From: Chitinophagaceae bacterium UBA7600 | Lineage (GTDB): Bacteria > Bacteroidota > Bacteroidia > Chitinophagales > Chitinophagaceae | Assembly (NCBI GenBank): GCA_002478885.1 | Contig: DLKC01000043.1 | Coordinates: 48,641-112,640 of the forward strand | Direction: 5' to 3' | Length of the DNA: 64,000 nt | Shown: one piece after another, positions 46,714-55,720 of the stretch | Numbering within the stretch: position 1 is the stretch's first letter | How the letters are laid out: each line of letters begins with the position of its first letter | The notes under the pieces: model-generated | What the model saw: only the letters and a program-made list of their open reading frames with translations | What the model was told of the DNA's origin: nothing | Database searches by the model: none | Translations under genes and position numbers: made by a program

Positions 46714-49425
46714 ATGAGCTTATCCTTATACCGCAAGAAAAGAAGTTTTACCAAAACGCCCGAGCCAACGGGTGGCAAGTCAACAGATGACGCATTACTT
46801 TTCGTGATACAAAAGCATGATGCCTCACATTTGCACTATGATTTTCGCCTGGAGATGGCTGGCGTTCTTAAAAGCTGGGCGGTGCCCAAGGGCCCTTCTA
46901 CTGATCCGTCGGTAAAGCGGCTTGCCATGATGGTGGAAGACCATCCATTCGATTACAGGACTTTTGAAGGCGTTATTCCAAAGGGACAGTATGGCGGCGG
47001 CACGGTGATGGTATGGGATGAGGGCACTTACGAGCCCATGAACGAATATGCTTCAAAGAAAGAAGCCGAGAAGGATTTGTTGAAACAATTGCACAAAGGC
47101 AAGATCATGTTTCAGCTTCACGGGAAAAAACTGAAAGGAGCGTTCGCCCTGGTGAAATCATCATACCAGGGTGAAAACAGCTGGCTACTGATGAAAGCAA
47201 AAGATAAATATGCCAAAGAAACAGATATCACCAAAAAAGAAAAGTCGGTACAGTCGGGCAGGTCGTTGTCGCAGATAGAAAAAGACCCAGAACGTATTTA
47301 CGGCCAGAAGACCATAAAACCAGGCAGCACAGCAAAAAAAGCTGCCGCGAAAAAAAGCCCGGTAACCAAAGCCGGCACAGCTAAAAAAAAAGCGGTAGCG
47401 GCACCCGCTGATCCCGCCATGGCAACAGCCGGCAGGAAGGAACCATTCCCGCTGAACATAGCGCCTATGCTGGCCACATTGGTTGACAAGCCATTTGATG
47501 CGGAAGGCTGGCTGTATGAAATAAAATGGGATGGCTACCGTGCATTGGCTTATCTTAATAGAGGGGAAGTGGAGATAAAGTCACGCAACAATAAATCATT
47601 CAATGAAAAGTTTTACCCGGTATATGATGCTTTAAAAAAACTTGACATGAATGCTGTGCTCGATGGCGAGATCATAGTAGCAGGTGAGAATGGGATCTCC
47701 AACTTTGGTAACCTGCAAAACTGGAGAAGCGAGGCCGACGGGGAGTTGCTGTATTATGTGTTTGACCTGCTTTGGTATCACGGGTATTCACTGATGGGCC
47801 TGCCTCTTTCGGAAAGAAGAGCAAAGCTGGTTGAGCTGCTGCCCGAGAGTGAAGTAATAAGAATCAGCCAGGCCTATGCAACCAGTGGTACCGAATTTTT
47901 TGAAGCTGCCGGTAAGCTAAACCTCGAAGGCATTATGGCAAAAAAGGAAGACGCTGTTTATGTGCCGGGGGCAAGATCAAAAGAGTGGCTAAAGATAAAG
48001 GCTAATAAGCGCCACGAGGTAGTGATCGGCGGGTATACAATCAATGAAGATACTTCCAAGTTATTCAGTGCGTTGCTGGTGGGCGTATTTGAGAAAGGCA
48101 AGTTGCACTATACGGGCAAGGTGGGTACGGGCTTTAATGAAAAGATACAGCAGGAAATAATGCAGGCTTTCGGTCCGCTTGAACAAAAGGAAATACCATT
48201 TGATGAAGTTCCCGATGTGAACAAGCCATCGAGGTTCAGGCCCAATCCGCCCCATGCAACAGTGGTGTGGCTGAAACCACAACTGGTATGCGAGGTGGCG
48301 TATGCCGAAATAACCAGCGATGGCGTGATGCGCCATCCATCGTTTAAGGGTATGCGGGAAGATAAAAAAGCAAAAGATGTGCATACAGAAAAAGCCGTAG
48401 CGGTGGAGAAAGCAGTCAAGCAGGATGCGTCACTTATTGAAAAGAATAAAATGATCAAACCCGTGAAAACAGGCCGCAAGACACTACTTAATCCGGGTGA
48501 CGAAACACAGGTCCGCGTCATTAACAGGCATGAGTTGAAATTCACCAATCTCAGTAAGATATTCTGGCCAAAGGAAAAGATCAGCAAAAGAGACCTGATC
48601 AACTATTATTACCAGGTGGCCCCGGTGATGTTGCCTTATCTGAAAGACAGGCCGCAATCGCTCAACCGGCATCCCAATGGCATAGCAGGAGAGAGCTTTT
48701 ACCAGAAAGATGTTACGGGCAAGGTGCCGGAATGGATCGATACCTTTCCTTACCATAGCGAAGCGGATGACAAAGACAGGAATTTTATGGTATGTACCGA
48801 TGAATCAAGCCTGCTATATATCGCCTCCCTTGGCTGCATAGAGATGAATCCCTGGAGCAGCACGATACAGTCACCTGATAAACCAGACTGGTGTATCATC
48901 GATCTTGATCCGGACAACAATACGTTTGACAGCGTAATAGAGGCTGCGCTGGTTACAAAGGATGTGCTTGACAGCGTGGGTGTTCCCTCTTACCCGAAAA
49001 CATCGGGATCAACGGGCATGCATATTTATATTCCGCTTGCCGCGAAATATACTTACGAGCAGTCAAAAGAGTTTGCGCGGGTGATCGTAAAGCTGGTGTA
49101 TGCGCAAATACCTTCGTTTACGAGCATAGAACGCGCTACCAGGCTGAGAAAGGGAAAACTGTACCTGGACTTCCTGCAAAACCGCCCCCAGGCGACCCTT
49201 GCTGCACCCTATTCAGTGAGGCCAAAGCCGGGGGCCACCGTTTCTGCGCCATTAAGTTGGGATGAAGTAAAGCCTGGCCTTAAAATGAAAGACTTCAATA
49301 TTTTTACTATGACGGAAAGGTTGCAAACAAAAGGTGACCTGTTTAAGCCTGTACTGGGTAAAGGGATTAACATGAATGCCGCGTTAAAGAAATTATCTGC
49401 ATTGGTGGAGCAGGAGGAAGAATAG
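46714..49425 (+). CDS. ligD: DNA ligase D (PE-LIG-POL)
   Basis: A 903-aa multifunctional enzyme of bacterial non-homologous end joining. Residues ~25-165 are the 3'-phosphoesterase domain (HDASHLHYDFRLE with His41 and Asp43; WAVPKGPS). A Lys/Ala-rich linker follows (~200-240). Residues ~245-535 are the ATP-dependent ligase with adenylated Lys271 in YEIKWDGYRA and motifs DGEI, EGIMAKK and WLKIK, plus an OB fold. Residues ~615-890 are the primase-like polymerase with the catalytic pair in CIIDLDPD and the segment KTSGSTGMHIY. The order PE-LIG-POL differs from mycobacterial POL-PE-LIG. It needs a Ku protein, which is not in this window. Confidence 0.95.
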   Translation: MSLSLYRKKRSFTKTPEPTGGKSTDDALLFVIQKHDASHLHYDFRLEMAGVLKSWAVPKGPSTDPSVKRLAMMVEDHPFDYRTFEGVIPKGQYGGGTVMVWDEGTYEPMNEYASKKEAEKDLLKQLHKGKIMFQLHGKKLKGAFALVKSSYQGENSWLLMKAKDKYAKETDITKKEKSVQSGRSLSQIEKDPERIYGQKTIKPGSTAKKAAAKKSPVTKAGTAKKKAVAAPADPAMATAGRKEPFPLNIAPMLATLVDKPFDAEGWLYEIKWDGYRALAYLNRGEVEIKSRNNKSFNEKFYPVYDALKKLDMNAVLDGEIIVAGENGISNFGNLQNWRSEADGELLYYVFDLLWYHGYSLMGLPLSERRAKLVELLPESEVIRISQAYATSGTEFFEAAGKLNLEGIMAKKEDAVYVPGARSKEWLKIKANKRHEVVIGGYTINEDTSKLFSALLVGVFEKGKLHYTGKVGTGFNEKIQQEIMQAFGPLEQKEIPFDEVPDVNKPSRFRPNPPHATVVWLKPQLVCEVAYAEITSDGVMRHPSFKGMREDKKAKDVHTEKAVAVEKAVKQDASLIEKNKMIKPVKTGRKTLLNPGDETQVRVINRHELKFTNLSKIFWPKEKISKRDLINYYYQVAPVMLPYLKDRPQSLNRHPNGIAGESFYQKDVTGKVPEWIDTFPYHSEADDKDRNFMVCTDESSLLYIASLGCIEMNPWSSTIQSPDKPDWCIIDLDPDNNTFDSVIEAALVTKDVLDSVGVPSYPKTSGSTGMHIYIPLAAKYTYEQSKEFARVIVKLVYAQIPSFTSIERATRLRKGKLYLDFLQNRPQATLAAPYSVRPKPGATVSAPLSWDEVKPGLKMKDFNIFTMTERLQTKGDLFKPVLGKGINMNAALKKLSALVEQEEE

Positions 49426-49435
49426 CGGCTTGTGC

Positions 49436-50527
49436 GGGTTTCGGAACCTCATAGGCCTGAACCGGGATTTCCGGGCTTTAAAAAAGATGGGAGGGATGGA
49501 ACAATTTTGCGGTACTGTGAATTCATTAATCTTTTGCATATTGATTATGATCGTAGTGAGCATACGAAGAATGGGAACCACATAGGCACATAGGTTTGCC
49601 TGAAGCAGGATTTAAGGATGGGAGGATGGAGCAAGTTTTCGATGCTGCGAATTCATTAATCTTTCGCATGCTGATGCTGATGGTAGTGTGCATACGAAGA
49701 ACGGGAACCACATAGGCACATAGGTTTGCCTGAACCGGGGTTTCCGGGCTTTAAAGATGGGAGGGATGGAACAATTTTGCGGTACTGTGAATTCATTAAT
49801 CTTTTGCATGTTGATTCTGATCGTAGTGAGCATACGAAGAATGGGAACCACATAGGCACATAGGTTTGCCTGAAGCAGGATTTCCGGGCTTTACAGATGG
49901 GAGAAGATGAAACAAGTTTGCGGTACTGTGAATACATTAGTCTTTTGCATGTTGATTCTGATAGTAGTGAGCATACGAAGAATGGGAACCACATAGGCAC
50001 ATAGGTTTGTCTAAACCGGGATTTCCGGGCTTTAAAGATGGGAGGGATGGAGCAAGTATGTGGTACTGTGAATACATTAGTCTTTTGCATGTTGATTCTG
50101 ATGGTAGTGTGCATACGAAGAATGGGAACCACATAGGCACAGAGGCTTGCCTGAAGGGAGGATTTCCGGGCTTTACAGATGGGAGAAGATGGAACAAGTT
50201 TGCGGTACTGTAAATACATTAGTCTTTTGCATGTTGATTCTGATAGTAGTGAGCACACGAAGAATGGGAAGCACATAGGCACATAGGTTTGCCTGAAAAT
50301 GGATTTCCGCGCTTTAAAAATGTGGGGATGGAACAAGCTTGCGGTACTGTAAATACATTAGTCTTTTGCATGTTGATTCTGATAGTAGTGAGCACACGAA
50401 GAATGGGAACCACATAGGCACATAGGTTTGTCTAAACCGGGATTTCCGGGCTTTAAAGATTAACAGGATGCAATTGTGTTATACTATCCTGCAAATCCTT
50501 AAATCTTTTTCATCCTGATTCTGACAA
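49436..50527. repeat. Tandem array of eight 130-142 bp palindromic units
   Basis: Units begin near 49443, 49574, 49704, 49844, 49985, 50125, 50267 and 50406, each with GGAACCACATAGGCACATAG or a variant (the first is shortened). Each unit has a forward arm (CTGAACCGGGATTTCCGGGC) and, about 50 bp later, a roughly inverted arm ending TGTTGATTCTGAT. The last unit ends in CATCCTGATTCTGAC. The array sits between the converging 3' ends of ligD and the TIR gene. Minus-strand frames through it are repetitive and not real genes. Confidence 0.92.
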
Positions 50528-50547
50528 TGGCGAATAGCGAGACAGCC

Positions 50548-50596
50548 GTGCAAGTGAGTGATCCCGAATCGTTCCTCCCGGGACAAGCGCAACGGA
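50548..50596. repeat. Long-form right arm of repeat family A
   Basis: GTGCAAGTGAGTGATCCCGA then ATCGTTCCTCCCGGGACAAG then CGCAACGG. It shows the normal arm start, the inserted TCCCG...CGGGA hairpin, then the normal CGCAAC arm end. Confidence 0.8.
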
Positions 50597-50660
50597 AGTC
50601 TAATAGTAGTACTGCTGCCTGGATCATAATTCTACTGGTTTAAAGATCAACAGGGTGAAG

Positions 50661-50708
50661 TTAAATGAGCGATCCCGAATCTTTCCTCTCGGGACAGGCG
50701 CAACGAAA
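50661..50708. repeat. Long-form right arm of repeat family A, second copy
   Basis: TTAAATGAGCGATCCCGAAT then CTTTCCTCTCGGGACAGG then CGCAACGAAAG, about 110 bp from the previous copy, just beyond the 3' end of the TIR gene. Confidence 0.75.
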
Positions 50709-50753
50709 GCCCAATGGTAGCGCTTACAGCCGGGCACATGTAAAAACCACCGT

Positions 50754-53700
50754 TTATTCCCTGGCGAAATATTCTCCGGATGATTTTATGTAATCGATCA
50801 ATTGCTGCACGGAGTTATTTCCCGGATCCAGTTGCTGCGCGCTTTCGAGGGCAGCCAGTGCATACTTCATTTGCGATAACTGGTAGTGGGCTATTCCCTT
50901 CATGAACCAATATTCTGCATACTGATCATTGATCCGGAGCGCATTTTCTTCAGCAGCAATAGCTTCTTCGTAACGTTGCAGTTTTATCAGGCAACTTGCT
51001 TTTAAATTGTAATGGTCCGGGTTAGCGGGCGCCAGTGAGATGAGTACCTCTATGTCAAGGATTGCGTTTTCAAAATCGTCAGTTTCGTAAAAATGCCAAG
51101 CTCTTTTATACAAAGCCTGGTAGTGTTTTGCCTCTATTTTAATAGCCGAACACAGATCGTTGAAGAAGGCTTGTTTATCGGTATTTTCATAGCAAAGGGC
51201 CCGATAATAATATGCGTCGCTGAATGCAGCATTAAGCTCGATTGTTTTTGCCAGGTCGGCGATTGCTTTGTCAAATTGCTGCGTATGATAAAGAGCGAGG
51301 CCACGCCACCAGTAGCTGTTCACAACAACCGGGTGTTCGGGCCTTACGCGGATCATAGAACCAGCGATACGTATCACTGCTTCATGGTTACCCTGGTCCT
51401 GCAGTTGATGCACTTTGTTTGTAAGAACAAACAGGGCATTGCGGACACTCATAATTTCATCGATGGCAATGCTAAGTTTTGATTCATCCTGCCCGTCTAT
51501 AACTTGCGAAATGAGCGGTTCATACAGGTCCGGGCGTGCCTTTCCGCCTTCCATATTTGCTACCAGACTAAGGGAACCGTCCTCCTCCATGATCTGTATG
51601 CCGGCAGGAGGTTGTTCAAACTCATGAATGTAAACAAGCAGCGCCCTGATATGATTTCTGTAGGTTGCCGTATCACTTTGCAACAGCGCGCTTAATATGT
51701 TACCTGCGACCTCTTTATCTTCATGAGCAGCGAGCGCTTTTGCGGCTTTATCCCGCACTGATTCTTCCGGGTCATCCAACGCCAGGGGCAACAACATGCT
51801 GATCACATGCTCCGCTTTCCAACCACCGGCGGTCCAACTATTGCCAAAAACTTCCAATATACTTCCCAATATGGTTGCCAGCATTTTTCTATGTAATGCA
51901 CCGGGTTGTTCCATTAAAAAATGCGCAACAGACGACAACAGCGCCCGTAAACCGTTTCCCCTCCCATGTCTCAGCAGTTCACCAAATGCCAGGCTATTGT
52001 TTTCAACAATGTTTTTATTTGTTTCTTTCATTAATGCCTGCAGGAAAGGTTCAAGCAATATATCACCCCTTGATGAGTGGCTACATTGCACAAAGGCCTG
52101 CCACCTTACCAGGTCGCGTTTATCTTCAAACGCTCTCTTTAAGAATTCGGCGCCGCCTGCGCTATTATACAACCCGCTTGCTGTGCAGATCATATTTCTT
52201 GCAGCATTTTCGGAAGCCGTTTCGAATGTGTTAAGGAATATTTCGATCAAATCGGTATCACCCCCGATTGCATCCAGGAAATTAGCAGCCGTAAACCTTA
52301 AGCCCCGTCCTGTATCAAAGTCATCCTGTTTCCATTGTGCAAGAAAAATCCCTGTCTTTAAAGCGCGAGCTCTCAATGGTTCATCCTGCCCGGAGGAAAT
52401 TTTTGTTGCAAGTTTAGTGCTGAATACCCTGAATTGCCTTTCCGCCTGTGTCAATTCTTCTTTGCTGAGCGGCGTACTAAAAATTTTTTCAAACCACTCA
52501 CCCGTAAAGATGAAATCAGCAGCAGCAGAGTTTCCCTTTACATAACTTGCCGTAATGCGGTGCAATGAATATTGCCGTGCAGCAGGGTGTTTGGGATCCT
52601 CTGAAACATTTATCCAGCTCCGTTTTAAGAGTATCCCAAGATCGCGTTGCTCACAGCCCAGCAGCAATAATTTTTCCGGTACCGGTGCAACAGCGATTTG
52701 AGAAAGCGTTTTTAGCATACGGAATGCCTGGGCATAACTGCGCAGTGCCTCAAATGAAAAATGGAATAGTTCAGCGATACTTCTTACATAACCTTCGGCC
52801 ACTTCCTCTTTAATGCTATCCACTTCTTCATCAAGCGCTATGGCAGGTTCTTCTCCATTCACTTTCTTCATAAGCGTATCAGCGGAAAGATAATGGTCAC
52901 CCAAACTTGTGTGTAATATGCGTAAGGCCAGCGGCAGGTAACCAACCCATTTTGCCGTTTTTTTCCAGTTCTCTTCGCTAAGCCAATGTTCATCCACCGG
53001 TGGCTGAACCAGCAGGTCAACGGCCGCATCTTCGGTCAATTCCGTTAGCGCAATAATGGTATCTGCATCTTTTATTCCCGCCTGTCTTGATGTTCCCAGT
53101 AAACTGACTTTATTCCTTACGGGGCACCAATAATCCAGGCGTTTTGGTGATGTGCCTTTTCCTGGTTCGGGTATATTATCGACTACCCACAATATTTTTT
53201 TATCAGCCGGTATGGAGTTAAAGCATTGTTGCAGTTGTGTCGAAAGCTGTTGCAGTGTATTGGCGGGCTGAATGCCTTTTGACAAAGCCATGATCACTTC
53301 TTTAAACTGCGCGGCCAGTTGTTCCTCGTCACTGCCTGCATCAATCCAAACAATGCCACCTTCATAATAACGAAAACCATAACGCCACACATATTCTGCG
53401 GCTAATTGTGTTTTGCCCATGCCGGCGGAGGCCTCAATAACAACGGCGCGGTTTGCATCAGCCGCCGCTTTCAATTCCAGGCCATTATATATTTCCCATA
53501 ATTTTTCCGCACGGCCGATAAATTGTTCTTTCAACGATTCGGGCAACGAATAAAGATAATTTGGGACAGCGGTTGATTTTGACGCCCAGGGAACAAGCCC
53601 TCCATTCAGCAAGCTTTCAGTAAACGGATCATCAACTACAGTTAATTTATCCTTTGCTACAGCAGGCGCATTTAAGATCCCGAGTGCCATGGCTGCTGCT

Positions 53701-54101
53701 GCTTCTGTTTGATCTTCTTTTAGCCAGGACTTCACTGATAAAGGCGGCGGGAGCAATGCCGAAATTTTATCTATGGGGCCTGATGATGGTAATAAGATCA
53801 TTATCCTGTCGAGCAGCCCGCCTGCAGGTTTGCTTTTGTTAACTGAATTGCGGTAAGGCCCGAGCGCCGATTGAAATTCAAGCACACACCATGGCTTGCT
53901 GAAATAAGTTTCTGTTGCAAACACAATCACCATCCGTGATTCAACCAGTCCTTTTGCGAGGTGCCGGGGAAAAGTTGAGCCGCCAGGTATTTCATTTTCA
54001 TCAAAAAAAACACTACATCCTTTTTCGATAAGTTTATCACGCAAAGCTTTCGCCTCCTGCGCTGAGGAACTTCTTGCATACGAGATAAAGACATCATTCA
54101 T
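50754..54101 (-). CDS. TIR-NB-ARC (STAND) NTPase with HEAT- and TPR-like repeats
   Basis: A 1115-aa cytoplasmic protein with the domain logic of plant and animal NLR immune receptors. The TIR domain is residues 1-135 (MNDVFISYAR; candidate catalytic Glu75 in SKPWCVLEF). The NB-ARC-type ATPase is ~185-420: Walker A ASAGMGKT (224-231), Walker B ILWVVDN (Asp308), LLGTSR (334-339) and a GLPL-like GYLPLAL (387-393). A winged-helix/helical region leads to HEAT-like repeats (~600-850, for example VRDKAAKALAAHEDKEVA). At least four TPRs cover ~915-1105. Known relatives sense a phage product through the repeats, oligomerise, and use TIR to deplete NAD. It is a single gene with no obvious partner, flanked by repeats. 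Confidence 0.9.
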   Translation of the reverse strand: MNDVFISYARSSSAQEAKALRDKLIEKGCSVFFDENEIPGGSTFPRHLAKGLVESRMVIVFATETYFSKPWCVLEFQSALGPYRNSVNKSKPAGGLLDRIMILLPSSGPIDKISALLPPPLSVKSWLKEDQTEAAAAMALGILNAPAVAKDKLTVVDDPFTESLLNGGLVPWASKSTAVPNYLYSLPESLKEQFIGRAEKLWEIYNGLELKAAADANRAVVIEASAGMGKTQLAAEYVWRYGFRYYEGGIVWIDAGSDEEQLAAQFKEVIMALSKGIQPANTLQQLSTQLQQCFNSIPADKKILWVVDNIPEPGKGTSPKRLDYWCPVRNKVSLLGTSRQAGIKDADTIIALTELTEDAAVDLLVQPPVDEHWLSEENWKKTAKWVGYLPLALRILHTSLGDHYLSADTLMKKVNGEEPAIALDEEVDSIKEEVAEGYVRSIAELFHFSFEALRSYAQAFRMLKTLSQIAVAPVPEKLLLLGCEQRDLGILLKRSWINVSEDPKHPAARQYSLHRITASYVKGNSAAADFIFTGEWFEKIFSTPLSKEELTQAERQFRVFSTKLATKISSGQDEPLRARALKTGIFLAQWKQDDFDTGRGLRFTAANFLDAIGGDTDLIEIFLNTFETASENAARNMICTASGLYNSAGGAEFLKRAFEDKRDLVRWQAFVQCSHSSRGDILLEPFLQALMKETNKNIVENNSLAFGELLRHGRGNGLRALLSSVAHFLMEQPGALHRKMLATILGSILEVFGNSWTAGGWKAEHVISMLLPLALDDPEESVRDKAAKALAAHEDKEVAGNILSALLQSDTATYRNHIRALLVYIHEFEQPPAGIQIMEEDGSLSLVANMEGGKARPDLYEPLISQVIDGQDESKLSIAIDEIMSVRNALFVLTNKVHQLQDQGNHEAVIRIAGSMIRVRPEHPVVVNSYWWRGLALYHTQQFDKAIADLAKTIELNAAFSDAYYYRALCYENTDKQAFFNDLCSAIKIEAKHYQALYKRAWHFYETDDFENAILDIEVLISLAPANPDHYNLKASCLIKLQRYEEAIAAEENALRINDQYAEYWFMKGIAHYQLSQMKYALAALESAQQLDPGNNSVQQLIDYIKSSGEYFARE

Positions 54102-54208
54102 GTTGCATGAATTAGTGACGGACGATTAATCGTATGACAAGATAAATCTTTATCTTTTCCCCTGAACCGACACTTTTTGTTACAAACTTTATATCCTTCC
54201 CCGGCTTA

Positions 54209-54229
54209 GGTTGTGTCACTCACTTGTAC
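54209..54229. repeat. Dispersed repeat family A, left arm
   Basis: GGTTGTGTCACTCACTTGTAC, the TCACTCAC subtype also seen at 1317 and 6614, in the gap between the divergent TIR and TIM-barrel genes. Confidence 0.8.
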
Positions 54230-54360
54230 AGTTGCACGAATGTCATCTTAAAGAATAAAACTGCTAACCGGCAGCGTTCCAATCCGCGCTTGTTGGTTTT
54301 TTCCTATATCTTAGGATTGCGAATCTATCTACACAGATATTGTTCCATAAAAATTCAGAT

Positions 54361-55356
54361 ATGAAAACGTCCAGAAGAGTTTTTATTAAAAGGTCATCCA
54401 TGGCAGTAGCTGCAACAGGCTTAGCTTCAGCACTGCCTTCCGTGCTTCACGCCAACCCGGCAAAAAGTGAGTTGCCCTTCAAACTGGCCTTGTCACAATT
54501 TTCCCTGGCAGGGCAATTCTGGACAAAACAGTTAGACCCGCTTGATTTCCCCAAAAAGACCATTACGACCTTTGGTATCCCGGGCCTCGATTATTGCTCT
54601 ATGTTTTTTGCCGATAAAGCAAAAGACAACAGTTTTTTAAATGAATTAAAAAAGCGCTCAGCAGATAATGGCTGTTTTAACCTGCGTATTATGATCGATG
54701 GGGAAGGTGTATTAGGCGACCTCGATAAAAGTATAAGGGCAAAGGCTGTAGAAAATCACTACAAATGGATTGATGCCGCAGCAACACTTGGTTGCCCGAT
54801 GATACGTGTAAATGTGGAAGGAGAAGGCGACCCGGCTGAAGTAGCAAAAGCAGCTATAGAAAGCCTGCACACATTGATTGATTATGGAAGGAAAAGCGAT
54901 GTCGATGTAATAGTAGAGAATCATGTTGGCATTTCGTGCAATGGTGCATGGCTGGCCGCTGTAATGAAGGCGATGAATACCCCACATTGCGGCACGCTTG
55001 CAGACTTTGGCAATTTTTGCATTAACAGAACCAAGCCTCCCACAAATGATATTGCCGGATGGATGCAAACAAAATGCCTCGAAGAGTATGACCGCTACAA
55101 AGGAATTAAGGAACTGATGCCCTATGCGAAAGGAGTGCACGCAAAAACACATGTGTTTGATGCCGATGGTAATGATACGGAAACAGATTTTGCAAAGATG
55201 TTTATGATTATAAAGGAATCAGGCTTCAGCGGTTGGGTAAGCGTAGAGTATGAAGGAGGTTTGATAAAAATGTATAGTAAAGATGATAAATACCTGGATG
55301 ATGATGCAGGTGTGCTTGCGACAAAAAAACTCATTGAAAAAGTAGCAGCAGGTTAA
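54361..55356 (+). CDS. Tat-exported xylose-isomerase-like TIM-barrel protein
   Basis: The ATG at 54361 gives 331 aa and places the twin-arginine motif SRRVFIKRSS at residues 4-13, followed by a hydrophobic stretch and a cleavage site near VLHANP. A Tat signal implies export after folding, often with a bound metal. The barrel belongs to the sugar phosphate isomerase/epimerase family. Likely metal-site and substrate segments are GLDYCSMFF, IRVNVEGEGD, VIVENHVGIS, TLADFGNFC, GVHAKTHVFD and WVSVEYEGG. It probably acts on a free or oxidised sugar in the periplasm. A weak Bacteroidota-like promoter (TATCTTAG after a TTG-rich stretch) lies near 54290-54320. Confidence 0.9.
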   Translation: MKTSRRVFIKRSSMAVAATGLASALPSVLHANPAKSELPFKLALSQFSLAGQFWTKQLDPLDFPKKTITTFGIPGLDYCSMFFADKAKDNSFLNELKKRSADNGCFNLRIMIDGEGVLGDLDKSIRAKAVENHYKWIDAAATLGCPMIRVNVEGEGDPAEVAKAAIESLHTLIDYGRKSDVDVIVENHVGISCNGAWLAAVMKAMNTPHCGTLADFGNFCINRTKPPTNDIAGWMQTKCLEEYDRYKGIKELMPYAKGVHAKTHVFDADGNDTETDFAKMFMIIKESGFSGWVSVEYEGGLIKMYSKDDKYLDDDAGVLATKKLIEKVAAG

Positions 55357-55720
55357 CTGATCATGCAGAGGAGCCGATATCACCGGATTTCTCTTATGCT
55401 AAATGCCGCCCGGGAGCTGTATAGAAAAAAATACTTATTCGTGATTGGTAAAAGCAAATTGTTTAATTTCCGTGACCATTCGCATGGAAAGCAGCTTTCT
55501 GTAACCCTATGTTTTCCCTTTAGGAATTAATGCCGCATGGCTTAAGGTGATTTTAATAAAGCACGCAGTTAATACCGCTTATCTACCAAGTATCTATTAA
55601 GTATCTACCGGGTATCTATTGCTTTAGGGACAAGCAAAAGCTGCCCAGGTATATTGTTTTCCTTTTTTTTGTTTATTTGTCTCACCGGCAAAACTTAAGC
55701 CGGGGAACAATCACAACCAT
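55357..55720. other. Intergenic region with 11-bp repeat array
   Basis: 364 bp with no gene; it contains the array at 55557-55626 described separately. A T-rich stretch at 55662-55680 precedes the membrane-protein gene. Confidence 0.6.
55557..55626. repeat. Four 11-bp tandem repeats inside a 7-bp inverted repeat
   Basis: The units ATCTACCAAGT, ATCTATTAAGT, ATCTACCGGGT and ATCTATTGCTT run head to tail from 55581 to 55624. TAAAGCA (55557-55563) and its exact complement TGCTTTA (55620-55626) enclose them. The layout matches the unrelated array at 27279-27369. Confidence 0.8.

Noticed and set aside
49656..50336. Minus-strand open frame of 226 codons in the tandem array
   Set aside because: Its translation is the same 45-47 residue phrase repeated, rich in Cys/Phe/Ser, and follows the DNA repeat exactly; similar frames occur in other phases. 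No start signal or domain.
49436..50527. CRISPR array
   Set aside because: Units are 130-142 bp and similar throughout, with no short constant repeat alternating with unique spacers, and no cas genes are nearby.
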